A stretch of 64,000 bases of DNA from Triatoma infestans (Eukaryota > Arthropoda > Insecta > Hemiptera > Reduviidae). The translations under genes and the position numbers were made by a program. The stretch covers positions 124,001 to 188,000 of the forward strand of contig JAAEAF010000623.1 in assembly GCA_011037195.1 (NCBI GenBank), in the 5' to 3' direction. The notes beneath the pieces were generated by a model. That model had not been told where the DNA came from and did no database searches. It saw only the letters and a program-made list of their open reading frames with translations. Positions within the stretch are counted from its first letter, which is position 1. Every line of letters begins with the position of its first letter. Shown here in pieces: positions 46,280 through 57,759 of the stretch.

Positions 46280-47170
46280 ATAAGTACTTACACGCCAATC
46301 GTTAAAAACATTTTTCTTTTTCTTATTCACGGTTCCTTCATGAATGTATTTCCGGTGAAAACTCGACTATGAAAATTCGTCATTGTTCAGTATTTATCCG
46401 AATTTGAATTTGCCGCCATCAGAATATAATAATTCAATAATCTATAGGCTGTGTCCTAAACGTAGAGATGGGGTAGTTCCTTTTATTACCCTTTCAAGTC
46501 AGTCACTAATTAACGCTCAGACAAGGCGGATGTATGTAGCAGCACAGTCTATTTATTCAGTTTTTGGCTCTTTCCTTTAACGTGAAAACCCAAGTTTTGC
46601 CACTTCTGGTTTTCCTCAGGGTTAGTGTTAAATAATCAGAGACATTTTCCGCGGTAGCCTGCTTCATTTTGTGGTCATCGACCGGTTTCGGGCGTTCGCC
46701 CATCTTCAGGATGCGTTTTTCAGACAATGTGACAACACAGACTTGCATAGAGCAAACTTAGTCTACCTGATGAATCTTTGTGAGATTTAAACGGGTTCCT
46801 GGAAACTGCAAGGCCGGAGAAGCAACCGGAAGTAGAACATGTGCTTGTGCAATAAATTTTAGCAGGCATTCACTCGACAAGAGACCAACTTATTAACACT
46901 ATATTTGTTGTGGTGGTTGAGTACCTGATGAATCTCTTGTCGAATGAGTGTCTCCGGATTCTCCCGGCCTGCTAAGGTTTATTGCACAAGCACATGGTCT
47001 ACTTCCGGTTGCTTCACCGGCCTTACAGTTTCCAGGAGCCTGTTTAAATAATTAATCAAGATTCATCTGGGTAGACTAAGTTTGCTCTGTGCAAGTCTGT
47101 GTTGTCACACTGTCGGAGAAAAACGCATCCTGAAGATGGGCGAACGCCCCAAACCGGTCGATGAGCTTAT
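46280..47170. repeat. FB fold-back element in F2, copy at 46.3-47.2 kb
   Basis: Flanked by GTGGGG on both sides (46274-46279 and 47171-47176), at a point where F2 sequence is interrupted and resumes. It begins ACGCCAATCGTTAAAAAC, then about 340 bp shared with the 52.1 kb copy. Two inverted arms follow (about 46640-46905 and 46925-47165), each with ACTTCCGGTTGCTTC-type, CTCTGTGCAAGTCTGTGTTG and motif segments. The right arm breaks off just inside the ribozyme-like motif's last helix. Confidence 0.7.
46676..46713 (-). ncRNA. Hammerhead-ribozyme-like motif, best-preserved form
   Basis: On the minus strand the order is CATC (stem I, 5' strand), CTGAAGA (CUGANGA box), one extra T, hairpin GGGC-GAAC-GCCC (stem II), GAAA, CCGG (a palindromic minimal stem III closed by A and U), TC (cleavage position after C), GATG (stem I, 3' strand). 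CATC and GATG are complementary. This is the layout of the minimal type-I hammerheads of Penelope-like elements. The extra T next to helix II departs from consensus. The mirror motif on the right arm (47126-47163, plus) has CAAA instead of GAAA. Confidence 0.5.
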
Positions 47171-47425
47171 GTGGGGTTAGGTTATGTTTTTCTCTAGAGT
47201 GCTATCATAGGTGATTATATAATTCTTTCACCCAAACAAAATTCATTAGAAATAAATAGATGACCAAAATATCGAATTCAAGAAAAAAGAGTAGGCCGGA
47301 AGTGTGAATTTACTGAACAGTTTATTTTTCAATTTTCGACGAATTTAATTAAATTTGGTACACAAACTATAAATTTGGACCCATCCACATTTTCAACAAA
47401 CATTTTCACACCAGATTTATTATAA

Positions 47426-47860
47426 TATTTCTATTAAAAGTAATACGTTATTATTTCTCAAGTTAAAATATCAAGTTTTAAAGCAATCGTTAAGTCGTTT
47501 TAGAGATAAGTCCAAAAATCTCGAGGATGTAGTCAATAAAGACGCACTTCCGATTATCCAAATTTCTTCAAATTTGAAATTCTATCAATCATAGAATGTG
47601 TATTAATATTATTTGAGTGTTGAAACCATATATTGTAACCTAGTTGTACTTTAGAGGAAAGTACAACTTGTTACTTGATACTTCTTGTTCCCCCTGAATC
47701 CCCCATAAATCCATTTTCCCAGGAAGATATTACAAATAGGTAGTATACGAAATATGTGACAAAATTATGTGAAACTGAAAAACAAAAAAAAAACATGCAT
47801 TAAAGTCTTACTTCCGGTTGATGGATTTTGCCAGAAATCTTCGTGTCTCATGCGGTGGTA
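47426..47860 (+). repeat. F2 repeat fragment
   Basis: Forward-orientation module landmarks: GCACTTCCGATTATCC, TTTAGAGGAAAGTACAACTT, TTTTCCCAGGAAGATATTAC and CTTACTTCCGGTTGATGGAT. Confidence 0.55.
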
Positions 47861-50520
47861 CCATGTCATCAAACCGGAATACAATGTTTGAGCTTGCTGC
47901 GACTTTTCCTGTTTCAGATATTCTTTCTTTTAATATATAAATCTGAAGTATTACTGAAGAATTTCATGGCAAAATATTCTATAAAATTCAACAATAAACA
48001 ATCTACTTCTGTTTGTATAAATCCTAATTTGTAAAGTTATATAGAATTGAATAGATTAAATTTTTTATTCAATTTCTATCAGTTACAACTTGCTGACTGA
48101 CTTTACTGGCTGGTTGTACAGTGTAAATGAAATTTGAAACGATTCCATTTTAATCCCCCTACTTTGCCTGTTTCTTTTAAATTTTTAACTACACTCACTT
48201 TTCGCTTACGGCGCTTACTGTGTAATGTTGGAATAAACAAGTTGGTACTAATTCTAACTCACATTCATTAAAATGCAATCGGAATGGCCTTTAGCTATTT
48301 CAATGGCAATAACATACTACATCAAGGGTTGATAAATCGTCCCAATTTATTACCACATTTGTTTTTGTAAAAAGTAGAATAGCTTTAATTTTTGTTTTTT
48401 TTTTCCTTCTTTTGTTTCTTTAACATAATTTTTATTTAATATATAACAATTTTTAATTAAGTTTTTCTGTAATATAATAGCAGCAGATTGTGATTTTGTT
48501 GAAATGAAATATTACCACTGTACTTGTTCAGACACCACGATAACTGAACAGTTAACTGACGTAGACTGCTAAGAAAAAGTGTATAGTGTAGTACTGGGTT
48601 TTCGATTCCCTGGTCTTGATCTTGGAGTTTATTTGATATATATTAATATGTGTAGGACACAGTAAAGATGTTTGCTATCAGCACCTAAGACCACGATATC
48701 TTAACGGAAGTTGGTCGTAGAATGCCCGTCTAAAAAAAGTGGGCATTGCTTTATGTTACTGCATTTATGCAGTACGCATTCCACAAATTTTATTTGCGTA
48801 TTTTAGTGTTGATAGAAGAGATAGGAATAGCCGAGCGAGGAGAGTTGGTAGTACCTTTGTATGATGATGATGAAGCTGTGAAATGTAACTGGATAGAATT
48901 TTGCTTTTGCTAACGATACTTTAATTTGTGTTGCATGTAATTAAGTTTCTAAATTAATTCTTTACAAAGCCAATATTTCTTTTTATTATAGAAAAGTAAA
49001 TATTGATTTATATATTTGTGTTGGGAAATGATGTACCATATAATATAATAGGTAGGGGTCATATTATTTTGACCAGCTCTATGCCGTCCAGGCTAGTCAC
49101 CTAGTTGTTGGAAAGTGCTTTTTAATAGGTACATTAGTGTTACATAATATTATGGTACCATAATAATATGGTTACTTCTTTGTAGTTTATTGCTCTTGTA
49201 TTTAAATTCACCTCGCTAAATGTTTCAGTGCTGGTACAATCTCATGAATCCTGATTTTATCTTCTTAAGAGACTCTTAACCACAGAATTGGCCATACTTA
49301 TGCACAAATTTGACTGGTTTGGTGTAAGCTTAGTGCTTTCTAACCGTCTTGCAGCTCATTCGTCCAAGATCGTATAGGTGGAGTTGGTGGTCCTATTTAT
49401 GATAACCGTTGTGTTTGACCGAATGTTTTCTGGCACTGTTGTGGAAGACATGTAGTGGAAGTAGCAACTGGAAAAAATAAATTTGGAAAAATAGTTTAAT
49501 GAAATTTTGACAATATTTTAAGTGAAATAATTTTTGGAAAAATAAATAGTGAATTTAAATTCAAAAATAGTTTATTTTAGAGTCAGGTATTATTAAATTA
49601 AGGTCAGTGCTATTGAAGAGAGACAAAACGAACCAGAATCCGTTAGGGTAAGGCAATGCCAATGGACCAACTGTTTTATACCCCCGCTTGATTAGTTTAA
49701 ACAGTCTAAATTCTGCACTCAACCAAACACAGTCTGAATTAGACATTGAACTAGAACATTTGTACTAGGAATCGCTCTCTTAAATACAGTGCCAGTTACA
49801 AGAGTTTAACATTTAATCTAGCTAAATAATTGATTTAGTAAGCATATTGTTGTGATATTGAAAACTATTTAAAATTCTTTAAAGAAGAATTTAATTTAAT
49901 ATATACTTAATTATTTAATTAAATAAGATATTTAATTTAATCTAGCAGTATTTTCTCATTTATTTCTTAATACTTCTATCTCTATCTTAAACATACACAC
50001 AACCCCTTTATAAAACCGCTCACGCCACAAGCTACTACTAGAACAATACATCATTACCAACGACATTTCAGACACTTTTCTTAGCACACTTGTTTATTCT
50101 GTTACAATATACTTTAAAGTTAGGGCAAAAATACTTACTATCCTGATAAATGCTATTTATTTTTTATATTCAACTGTTTGCGTACAAAATTATTCTAAGG
50201 GTTTTTAAAGAAAAATGATAGATAGTATACTTTCCTCAAAATGTTATTTTAATGTGACCATTGATAATGTCATTGCCATCAGAATATCGATTAAAATCGG
50301 ACTTTTGGAAGAATGACATTATTTACTCTTTTTTTTCGTCACTATTTTCATATCCTTTTGTCATCATATAAATATCCCTTTGAGTAATTAATTGTAAACT
50401 ACTTCAAGTATGTGTTTTTACATTTACTGCTGGTTATTAAGCGATATTACTTGCATTGTGCTTTATCTGTAACAATGATTCGAAGCTTATTAGTGGTATA
50501 TTTTTTTAATGGTAATAGGT
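47861..50520. other. AT-rich region without recognised genes
   Basis: A weak B-box-like TTTTCGATTCCC near 48600 has no matching A box and is not called a SINE. A dense AATT tract occurs at 49880-49945. Confidence 0.45.
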
Positions 50521-50524
50521 CACA

Positions 50525-51500
50525 ATTTATTTATTTATTTATTTGGCCAGAAAAAAAGATCAATATATCCTTATTGGCAAGGTCAAGTTAGAATATAATT
50601 TAAATTCACATAATCGTCAAGACAAGAACTTAATTTTAAAATATTCCTGTATCTCATACAGCGAGTGAGCTAATAACAGTTTTTTAACACTAGCTTTGAA
50701 ACATTTCAAATTCTTATTTTTTATATTCGCTGGTAAATAATTATAAAGCGAGATGGACAAACTATGGAATCTGGTACGAACTTTTGTCAACCTGTTTCTA
50801 CTCTGGACAAGATTATTGCGCTTTCTGGTGAAATGATCATGAACTTGCGAAAAACATATAAATTGGCCTTCATTGCACTTTACGTAGACGAGGCATTGAA
50901 AAATAAATATGGCTGGTAGTGTCATTATGTTCAATTTCTTAAACCAAGAACGACAAGATACTTTCGAGTCTAAACCCAAAGTGACTCTAATTGCCTTCTT
51001 TTGTAACCTAAATATTTTTTTACATTCGGCAGCATTACCCCAAATTATAGTACCATAGCACAAATGGCTATGAACATACGCAAAATATGCCAAATTTAAA
51101 GCTTCCAAGTCAACTGACATTCTTAATTTTCGCAAGACATAGATTCCACGAGACACTTTACCCATGACATTATTAACTTGATCTGTCCAGTTCAGTTTTG
51201 AATCTATGAAAATGCCTAAGAAAGTGATAGCTTTTTCAGTCCCACCATAATTTCCCAATTTAATAGTAATCTCTTTTATTTTGTCCTGGTTTAAACTTAG
51301 CTTATTAGCAGCACACCAATCGAATATAGATTTAATGCGGTTATTAACGGATGTGTTATCTGCATTTCTAACCTGTACCGCAAAATCATCGGCATATAAA
51401 TATGGCATAATTATATCATCGTTTTTCATCAAATTAACATTTGAACATATTAGTATATTAGAACATGCCAAGAAAATCTTATTACGAACTTTACATTAGA
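50525..51500 (-). pseudogene. CR1/Jockey-like non-LTR reverse transcriptase, 5'-truncated
   Basis: The open minus-strand frame 51471-50617 (284 codons) begins just before the RT catalytic box MPYLYADDFAVQVRN. It continues with KLSLNQDKIKEITIKLG, ITFLGIFIDSKLNWTDQV, YFAYVHSHLCYGTIIWGN, then LQKKAIRVTLG and a C-terminal region with YLPANIKN. It ends in a 3' UTR with TTGCCAATAAGGATATATTG and an (AAAT)n tail (plus-strand 50530-50543). Everything before the YADD is missing, so it cannot act as a polymerase. The frame has no internal stop, suggesting moderate age. The clade (CR1 versus Jockey) is uncertain. Confidence 0.8.
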
Positions 51501-51544
51501 CATGTTTGGCATTGAATAGGTGTCATTGAATTTGCAACAAATTT

Positions 51545-52065
51545 TATAACACTCTTACCGCGGTTGCAATATTAACTCACAGACACCTCAGAACCTATAA
51601 AATCAATTTTTCCGGAAAAATGTAACAATTAAGGGTTATAACCTTTGAAGTTTGTATTCAAAGTTTAAAGAAAATCATTATAGCCATTTTGGAAGAAAAT
51701 CCAAAAATACTCGAAAACTAATTCTGTAAACCGGCACAACTACGTATCCGATTTTCTTTACAGAAAGTTAAGTTTCTACTGGAGTGGTACTTTAAAGGAA
51801 AACTTAACGTTTCTGCTCCCCTAGAACCCCCCGAAAATCAATTTTCTTAGAAAAATATTTCAAATAAAAGTGCTAGACAATTATATGTTTGATAAGATGC
51901 AAAGTTCAAAGGAAACCTTTCTACCAAAGGAAATCGCAATAATTAAAAAAAACAAAAAATTATTGAAGTTTTCCTTCCGGTTGATAGGATTTTAACCGAA
52001 ACTGTCCCTGAACCAAATAACATGTTTGAGACACCTGCAACTTTTCGTGTTTTGAGATATACATA
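51545..52065 (+). repeat. F2 repeat copy
   Basis: Forward landmarks: AAAGAAAATCATTATAGCC, GTGGTACTTTAAAGGAAAAC, CTGCTCCCCTAGAACCCCCC, CCTTCCGGTTGATAGG and TTTTCGTGTTTTGAGATATA, then the FB element begins. Confidence 0.55.
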
Positions 52066-53240
52066 AACACTCGCCAATCGTTAAAAACATTTTTCTTTTT
52101 CTTATTCACGGTTCCTTCAAAAATGTATTTCCGGTGAAAACTTGACTTTGAAAATTTGTCATTGTTCAGTATTTATCCGAATTTGAATTTGCCGCCATCA
52201 GAATATAAAAATTCATTAATCTATAGGCTGTGTCCTAAACTGTGAGAGGGGGGTAGTCCCTTTTATTGCCCTTTCAAGTCAGTCAGCAAATCAGTCAGTT
52301 ACTAATTAACGCTCAGACAAGGCGGACAGCACAGTCTATTTTTCAGTTTTTTGCGCTTTCCTTTTACGTGAAAACCCAATTTTTATGCACTTCTGGTTTT
52401 CCTCGCGGTTACTGTTAATAATCAGAGACATTTTCCGTGATAGCCTGCTTCATTTTGTGGTCATCGACCGGTTTCGGGCGTTCGCCCATCTTCAGGATGC
52501 GTTTTTCTCCGACAGTGTGACAACACAGACTTGCACAGAGCAAACTTAGTCTACCTGATGAATCTTGGTGAGATTTAAACGGGCTCCTGGAAACTGCAAG
52601 GCCGGAGGAACAACCGGAAGTAGACCATGTGCTTTTGCAATAAACCTCAGCAGGCCGGGAGAATCCGGAGACACTCACTCGATAAGAGACCAACTTATTA
52701 ACACTATATTGTTGTGGTGGTTGAGAACCTGATGAATCTCTTGTCTCACTAATTGTTGAGGTGATAACCTGATGAATCTCTTGTCGAGTGAGTGTCTCCG
52801 GATTCTCCCGGCCTGCTAAGGTTTATTGTACAAGCACATGGTCTACTTCCGGTTGCTTCACCGGCCTTACTGTTTCCAGGAGCCTGTTAAATAATTAATC
52901 AAGATTCATCAGGATAGACTAAGTTTGCTCTGTGCAAGTCTGTGTTGTCACACTGTCTGAAAAACGCATCCTGAAGATGGGCGAACGCCCCAAACTGGTC
53001 GATGACCACAAAATGAAGCAGGCTACCACGGAAAATGTCTCTGATGCTTTCCAGCTCTGCGGAACCAACCACCACAACAATTAGTGTTAATAAGTTGGTC
53101 TCTTGTCGAGTGAGTGTCTCCGGATTCTACCGGCCTGCTAAGGTTTATTGTACAAGCACATTGTCTACTTCCGGTTGTTTCTTCGGCCTTACAGTTTCCA
53201 GGAGCCCATTTAAATAATTAATCAAGATTCATCAGCCAAG
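52066..53240. repeat. FB fold-back element with duplicated arm, copy at 52.1-53.2 kb
   Basis: Starts ACTCGCCAATCGTTAAAAAC and shares its first about 350 bp with the copy at 46280. Inverted arms lie at about 52425-52690 and 52760-53030. A third partial arm repeat (53095-53240: GTCGAGTGAGTGTCTCCGGA to GATTCATCAG) follows the outer end CTGCGGAACCAACCACCAC. The centre repeats CTGATGAATCTCTTGTC twice. Confidence 0.7.
52462..52499 (-). ncRNA. Hammerhead-ribozyme-like motif, FB copy at 52.5 kb
   Basis: Identical in plan and nearly in sequence to 46676-46713: CATC, CTGAAGA, T, GGGC-GAAC-GCCC, GAAA, CCGG, TC, GATG. The mirror motif (52967-53004, plus) has CAAA for GAAA and CTGG for CCGG. Confidence 0.5.
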
Positions 53241-55087
53241 CAGCAGTGTATGGATCACGACTCTGGAGTTCCAGGCATATAAGGACTTATTTCCTTTTCC
53301 TATTTTCCACTTCCTTGACCCCCCCCCCCCCAATATGGGCTAAAGACTTGAGTCAACCCATACTAACGTTAAAGGTTTCTGCGTTTAAGATGCCTTTCCT
53401 TTTGGCTTGTTGAAGATAATAAAAATTTTTGCTACTTATTTTAAATTTAATTTAATATTCATTTTGTTCATATTATATGAGCCCATTTGCTCTCTTTTTA
53501 TTCCACACTTATATATATATATACAGTCCACTTAATATTTTCACCCCTTTTCTTTTATTTCTCATTTCTCTTTTTACGAGAACCCACCGAGGGACGGGCG
53601 CCCCCATACCTTTTAATTTTCATTTATTTTTATTTATTTCCTGTTTTTTACTAAACAAACATGATCACAGTAATTTCTCTTACAGTAATAAGAGAAAGTA
53701 AAAAGGAATACCTCGTTTAAAATATGTTTTAATACTTTTCATTAAAATAAAACATTTTGTGTTCCCATAGATTGTTTTAATAAAACTTTTTAAACCATTC
53801 ATTTTGAATTATTTATTAATGTTACATCCATTCAAATGATACCATACATTGATGACAGCAAGGTCAGACTAGATTACTTGAATATATACAATAAAACGGG
53901 TCCTCAAAATAACCCTCAGTAGATGAATTGTACAATATATTGCTATTCTTCATAAAATTGTTTGAAAAAACCTTAGTGTAATCTTTCTTTCATTATTCTT
54001 TGTATCTGACATATCTATACCTGTCAGGTTTCACACAGTGAAATTTTGTTGTTAATAATCTTATCATTTTTGTGTGAAGGGTATCTTTTGAAAATTTATT
54101 TGAAAAGTTTTGTGTTAACAATTGGAAAGAAATAACTATTCAAGTGTCGTATTCATTGAAATCTTACATTTCTACCATCTTTTCATGAACACCTGTCCCA
54201 CAAAATGTCATATCATTATATATTTTCATATTTTTGTTATGCATGTAAAAACTTTGCTTAGTAATGTTTAAAATTTTTAAAATAGATCTTTATTCACTTT
54301 TTGATTTTGTTTATAATCTATAGACATTATATTCTATTATAGTTTAATTTGTTGTTATGTTTATGCAATAGCATATTTTACTTTCTTTTTTTTTTTGCGA
54401 AAGTATCACTTATATCACATTTTTTCTAGAAAGAATATTATCTTTTGGAGTTGCGTGAGAAAGCACATCACTTGAGTGTTCAATATTCTTCTTTTTTTTT
54501 CTTCTTTTTTTTCGCAGTCGTTACGATAATTTAGAAAATAAATAATTTAAGAAATGTTTAGAAAGAATATAGAATAGGTGTGTAAAAAATTTCATAATCA
54601 CAATTTTAAAATAATTTAAACATTTTTTTTTTTAAATAATTTAATATTTATATTTATAAATATTAATATTTAATACAATTATTTAATAAATTATAAAAAT
54701 AAATATTTACATTTTTATAAATTATTCATTTTTTTTTTTAAATTTTTTTATAATATTATTTATTAAAAATAAATATTTGATATTTATATTTTATTATTTC
54801 ATATTTAAACAATTTTTTTTTATATTATTTTAATGGTTTATTAAATATTTTATTATAAAATAATTTAATTTATTTATTCTATTTTCCCTCTAAAATAAAT
54901 TAAGCTAATTATTTATTTGCTACAACAATCTGGCAAAGCACTGTTATCATGGTTATCTTAGTGTTAAATTGTCTGAAACTGGTTTGGAATTTATATTTCA
55001 TGAGGTAAATCTAGACATGGCGGGAGACGAAAGAAAGTCAGTTTTAACTACAAAAATTTAAGACATGAAAATATTATAAAAAAAAAA
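53241..55087. other. Very AT-rich region without recognised genes
   Basis: A C-run of eleven lies near 53320. From about 54560 to 54900 the DNA is nearly pure A/T with TTTATAAATATTAATATT-type palindromes. Short open frames carry no motif. Confidence 0.5.
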
Positions 55088-55090
55088 AAA

Positions 55091-56053
55091 ATCTGGTGTG
55101 AAACACTCACACAACTTTCTCTTACTCCAGTACTCAAAATTATAATTGACAAATTTTATAGTTAGTGTACCAAATTTAATGAAATTCGTCGAAAAGTGAA
55201 AACACTGTCCAGTAAAACTGTCCGGTTTACTAATTTCCTTGAAACTCGGAATTTGGGTCATATATTAATTTCTAGTTATTTCAATTTGGATGACAGAATT
55301 GTATAATCAACTGTGATAGCAGTTTAAAGAAAAACATAACCCCCCTCCCCCAAAAGTCCCCTTAAATGCATTTATCAGGGGAAAAGTTACAAATAAAAGT
55401 TGTAGCTCTTTATATGTATAGTTAACAACGCTGGTTTAAAGAAAATCGTTGGAGCCATTTTCGAGAAAATACAGAAAACTGAAAATTATATTTCAGTAAA
55501 AACGCACTTCCGGTTATCTATTTTTTTTCAAACTCGGAATTTCAACAACATATTTAATACTAATTAACATTATTTAGGTGACAGAATTGTCTAATATACT
55601 GAAACAGCAGTTAAGATAACAACCTAACCCCACCCCTCCCCCAGAAGTGCCCTTAAATGAATTTTCCTGGAGAAATGTTTCAAATAAAAGTTGTAGCTCT
55701 TTGTATGTGTAGTTGATATATAAAGTTTAAAGAAAATCTTCGGAGCCATTTTTGAGAAAATTGCAAAAACTAAAAAAAACAACTAGTAAAGTGGTACTTC
55801 CGGTTGAGGAATATTGACACATAACGCACCGTCAGATACCATGGTGATACCTAAACGTAATATCAAGTTTGAACTTTCTACGATTTTTCGTTTTTGAGCT
55901 ATGCTGTTCACATACACACACACACACAGACCATTCGCTAAAAACCACTTTTTTGGACTCAGGGGACCTCAAAACGGATATTTCCGGTGAAAACTCGATA
56001 TCGAAAATTTGACACGATTACAATACTTCCTCTTACTAGGAGTAAGAGAAAGT
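55091..56053 (+). repeat. F2 repeat, most complete copy (two modules)
   Basis: 5' end ATCTGGTGTGAAACACTCAC then ACTTTCTCTTACTCC (55114-55128). The 3' end is CAATACTTCCTCTTACTAGG followed by GGAGTAAGAGAAAGT (56039-56053), the exact complement of 55114-55128. Module starts (CCGGTT) lie at 55222, 55510 and 55800, giving periods of 288 and 290 bp. After the last module come a coding-free conserved segment TTTTTGAGCTATGCTGTTC, a (CA)n tract and CCGGTGAAAACTCGATATCG. Confidence 0.75.
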
Positions 56054-57755
56054 AAAAATATTGTATCAGTATTAAACTTTTCTTTGTTTAAAAATTAACA
56101 GAAAATCCAGCTCGAGCTTTCGGTTATTATTATTATTATTTTTTTTTATGCCGTTTATCCCCTATTATATATTCATAAAAATATAAATTTATATTCAATG
56201 AATAACTAAAAATATATATACGTACATACGTATATGGCACTACTGCGTAAACAGTGATTGAAAATGATGTTTCAGTCACTTGTGATTGAAAATTGAAGTT
56301 TTTTCACTAAATTTTATATACTTTTTTTTTTTTTTTTCTTATAGCTTATTTGTATCTTTTGATAATTTTGTTTTAATTCTATTATTTCAGAAATTATTTA
56401 AGTTTTTTATTTCTATTTTATTTTGTAATTTGTTTTATTTATTGGTTTTTGATTAACTTCTATTTAAAATTTTTTTTTTGTTTTCCACATTTACCATTAT
56501 GTTGTGTAGTTTAATATTTTATTATGATTTATAATGTAATATTTTCTTGTTATTTTCGAGTTCTTGAGTATGTTCTGGTTTTTACACTGTTTCATATTAT
56601 CTATCTTGTAACCAGTATAATTCCGTCAAAATAAATAAATAAATAAATATTTTATTATACTCGAGTGGTACAGGCTCATTCCCGACAGAAAAACAAATCT
56701 CTCTGGACAGCAACAAGATGGATTCATTCTTAAAAAAAAAAAAAAAAAAAACCACCATCTCTCTAACGGAACATCGATAACACATTACATTCATTTTTTT
56801 TTTGTTTTTTTCTTTTTTTTTTACTCCAGATCTCTGAAATTATTTTAGCTATAATTTAACTTCTCAATTGAAATTCAATATTATTATTGAATAGTGAATT
56901 TTGAAATTTCAATATTCTTCTCTGTTTAATGTTTGATCCAATTTTGACGGATATTCCACTCCAGTGATCAGCTTGAAGATATCCAATTCTTGTTGACCAA
57001 GTAATTATCTTTTCTAGAATTTTTTAGGCTTAAAAAATAAACATTATTGTGAATGAAAATAACTTAGAATATTATATTGAAACTTTTCATGCTATGTACT
57101 TATCATTAAAGTTTGCCATTTCCATTATTCATGTATTCGTCATTTAAGCTCCCTTATTTAAATTTTTTTATGGCATTTGTAATGATAAACTTAGTACCTG
57201 CAGCAAGGCCTAGGATAATAATTAGAATTTGTTTTTTTTTATTTTTAAAACTTTTATTTCCTGAAAGGGAAGTACAATTTAGTATTGATGAAAAAAATGA
57301 ATGGAGCAGCAAAGTCACTGGCTGGCAGGAATTAAAGAACTATACAGCTCCAAAGAGATGTAAAGAAGGGTGCTGTTGATATAATGGAGTAGAGTTGGCG
57401 GGTATTCTTGTCTGAATAATGCTAGTGCATGTGCTCAAACCCCGCCTCTATTGTTAACACCATCCCTCTTGTTCACTAGAAAATCTTGCACTTTTCACAC
57501 TTTATCGTACAACTTTTAACTTGGCTCTATTTTTACCGCTTTTACCTACCACTTTATTCTCTTTATATTAAATCACCTTTCTTATTTATTTTTTATCGTG
57601 CTTTCTCTTTATTACTTCAACTTTATTATATTACATATAAAGTTAAAATTATAAGTATTCTAGTCAAAATTTAATTATTTTTTTTTTTCTCTTTCGTTTA
57701 TTTATTTCCAAATGCATAATATAAACACAATAAGCAAATGTGATGAATGTTTGTT
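56054..57755. other. AT-rich region without recognised genes
   Basis: Long T- and A-runs. An (AAAT)n tract lies at 56631-56650. No motif in the short frames. Confidence 0.45.
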
Positions 57756-57759
57756 TACA

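Larger units (their letters stand above)
45972..47425 (-). repeat. F2 repeat copy, reverse orientation, hosting an FB element
   Basis: Starts AAGAGGAAGTATTGTAATCG, includes a (TG)n microsatellite (46103-46141), and runs to GTGGGG at 46274-46279. After the FB insertion it resumes at GTGGGGTTAGGTTATGTTTT (47171) and ends at the reversed 5' end TTCACACCAGATTT near 47417. Confidence 0.65.

Noticed and set aside
48560..48620. Possible third SINE head
   Set aside because: A B-box-like TTTTCGATTCCC lacks a properly spaced A box, a body match and TSDs.
57113..57379. 88-codon plus-strand frame as a host gene
   Set aside because: No motif, low-complexity phenylalanine run from a T-run, no similarity I can recognise.
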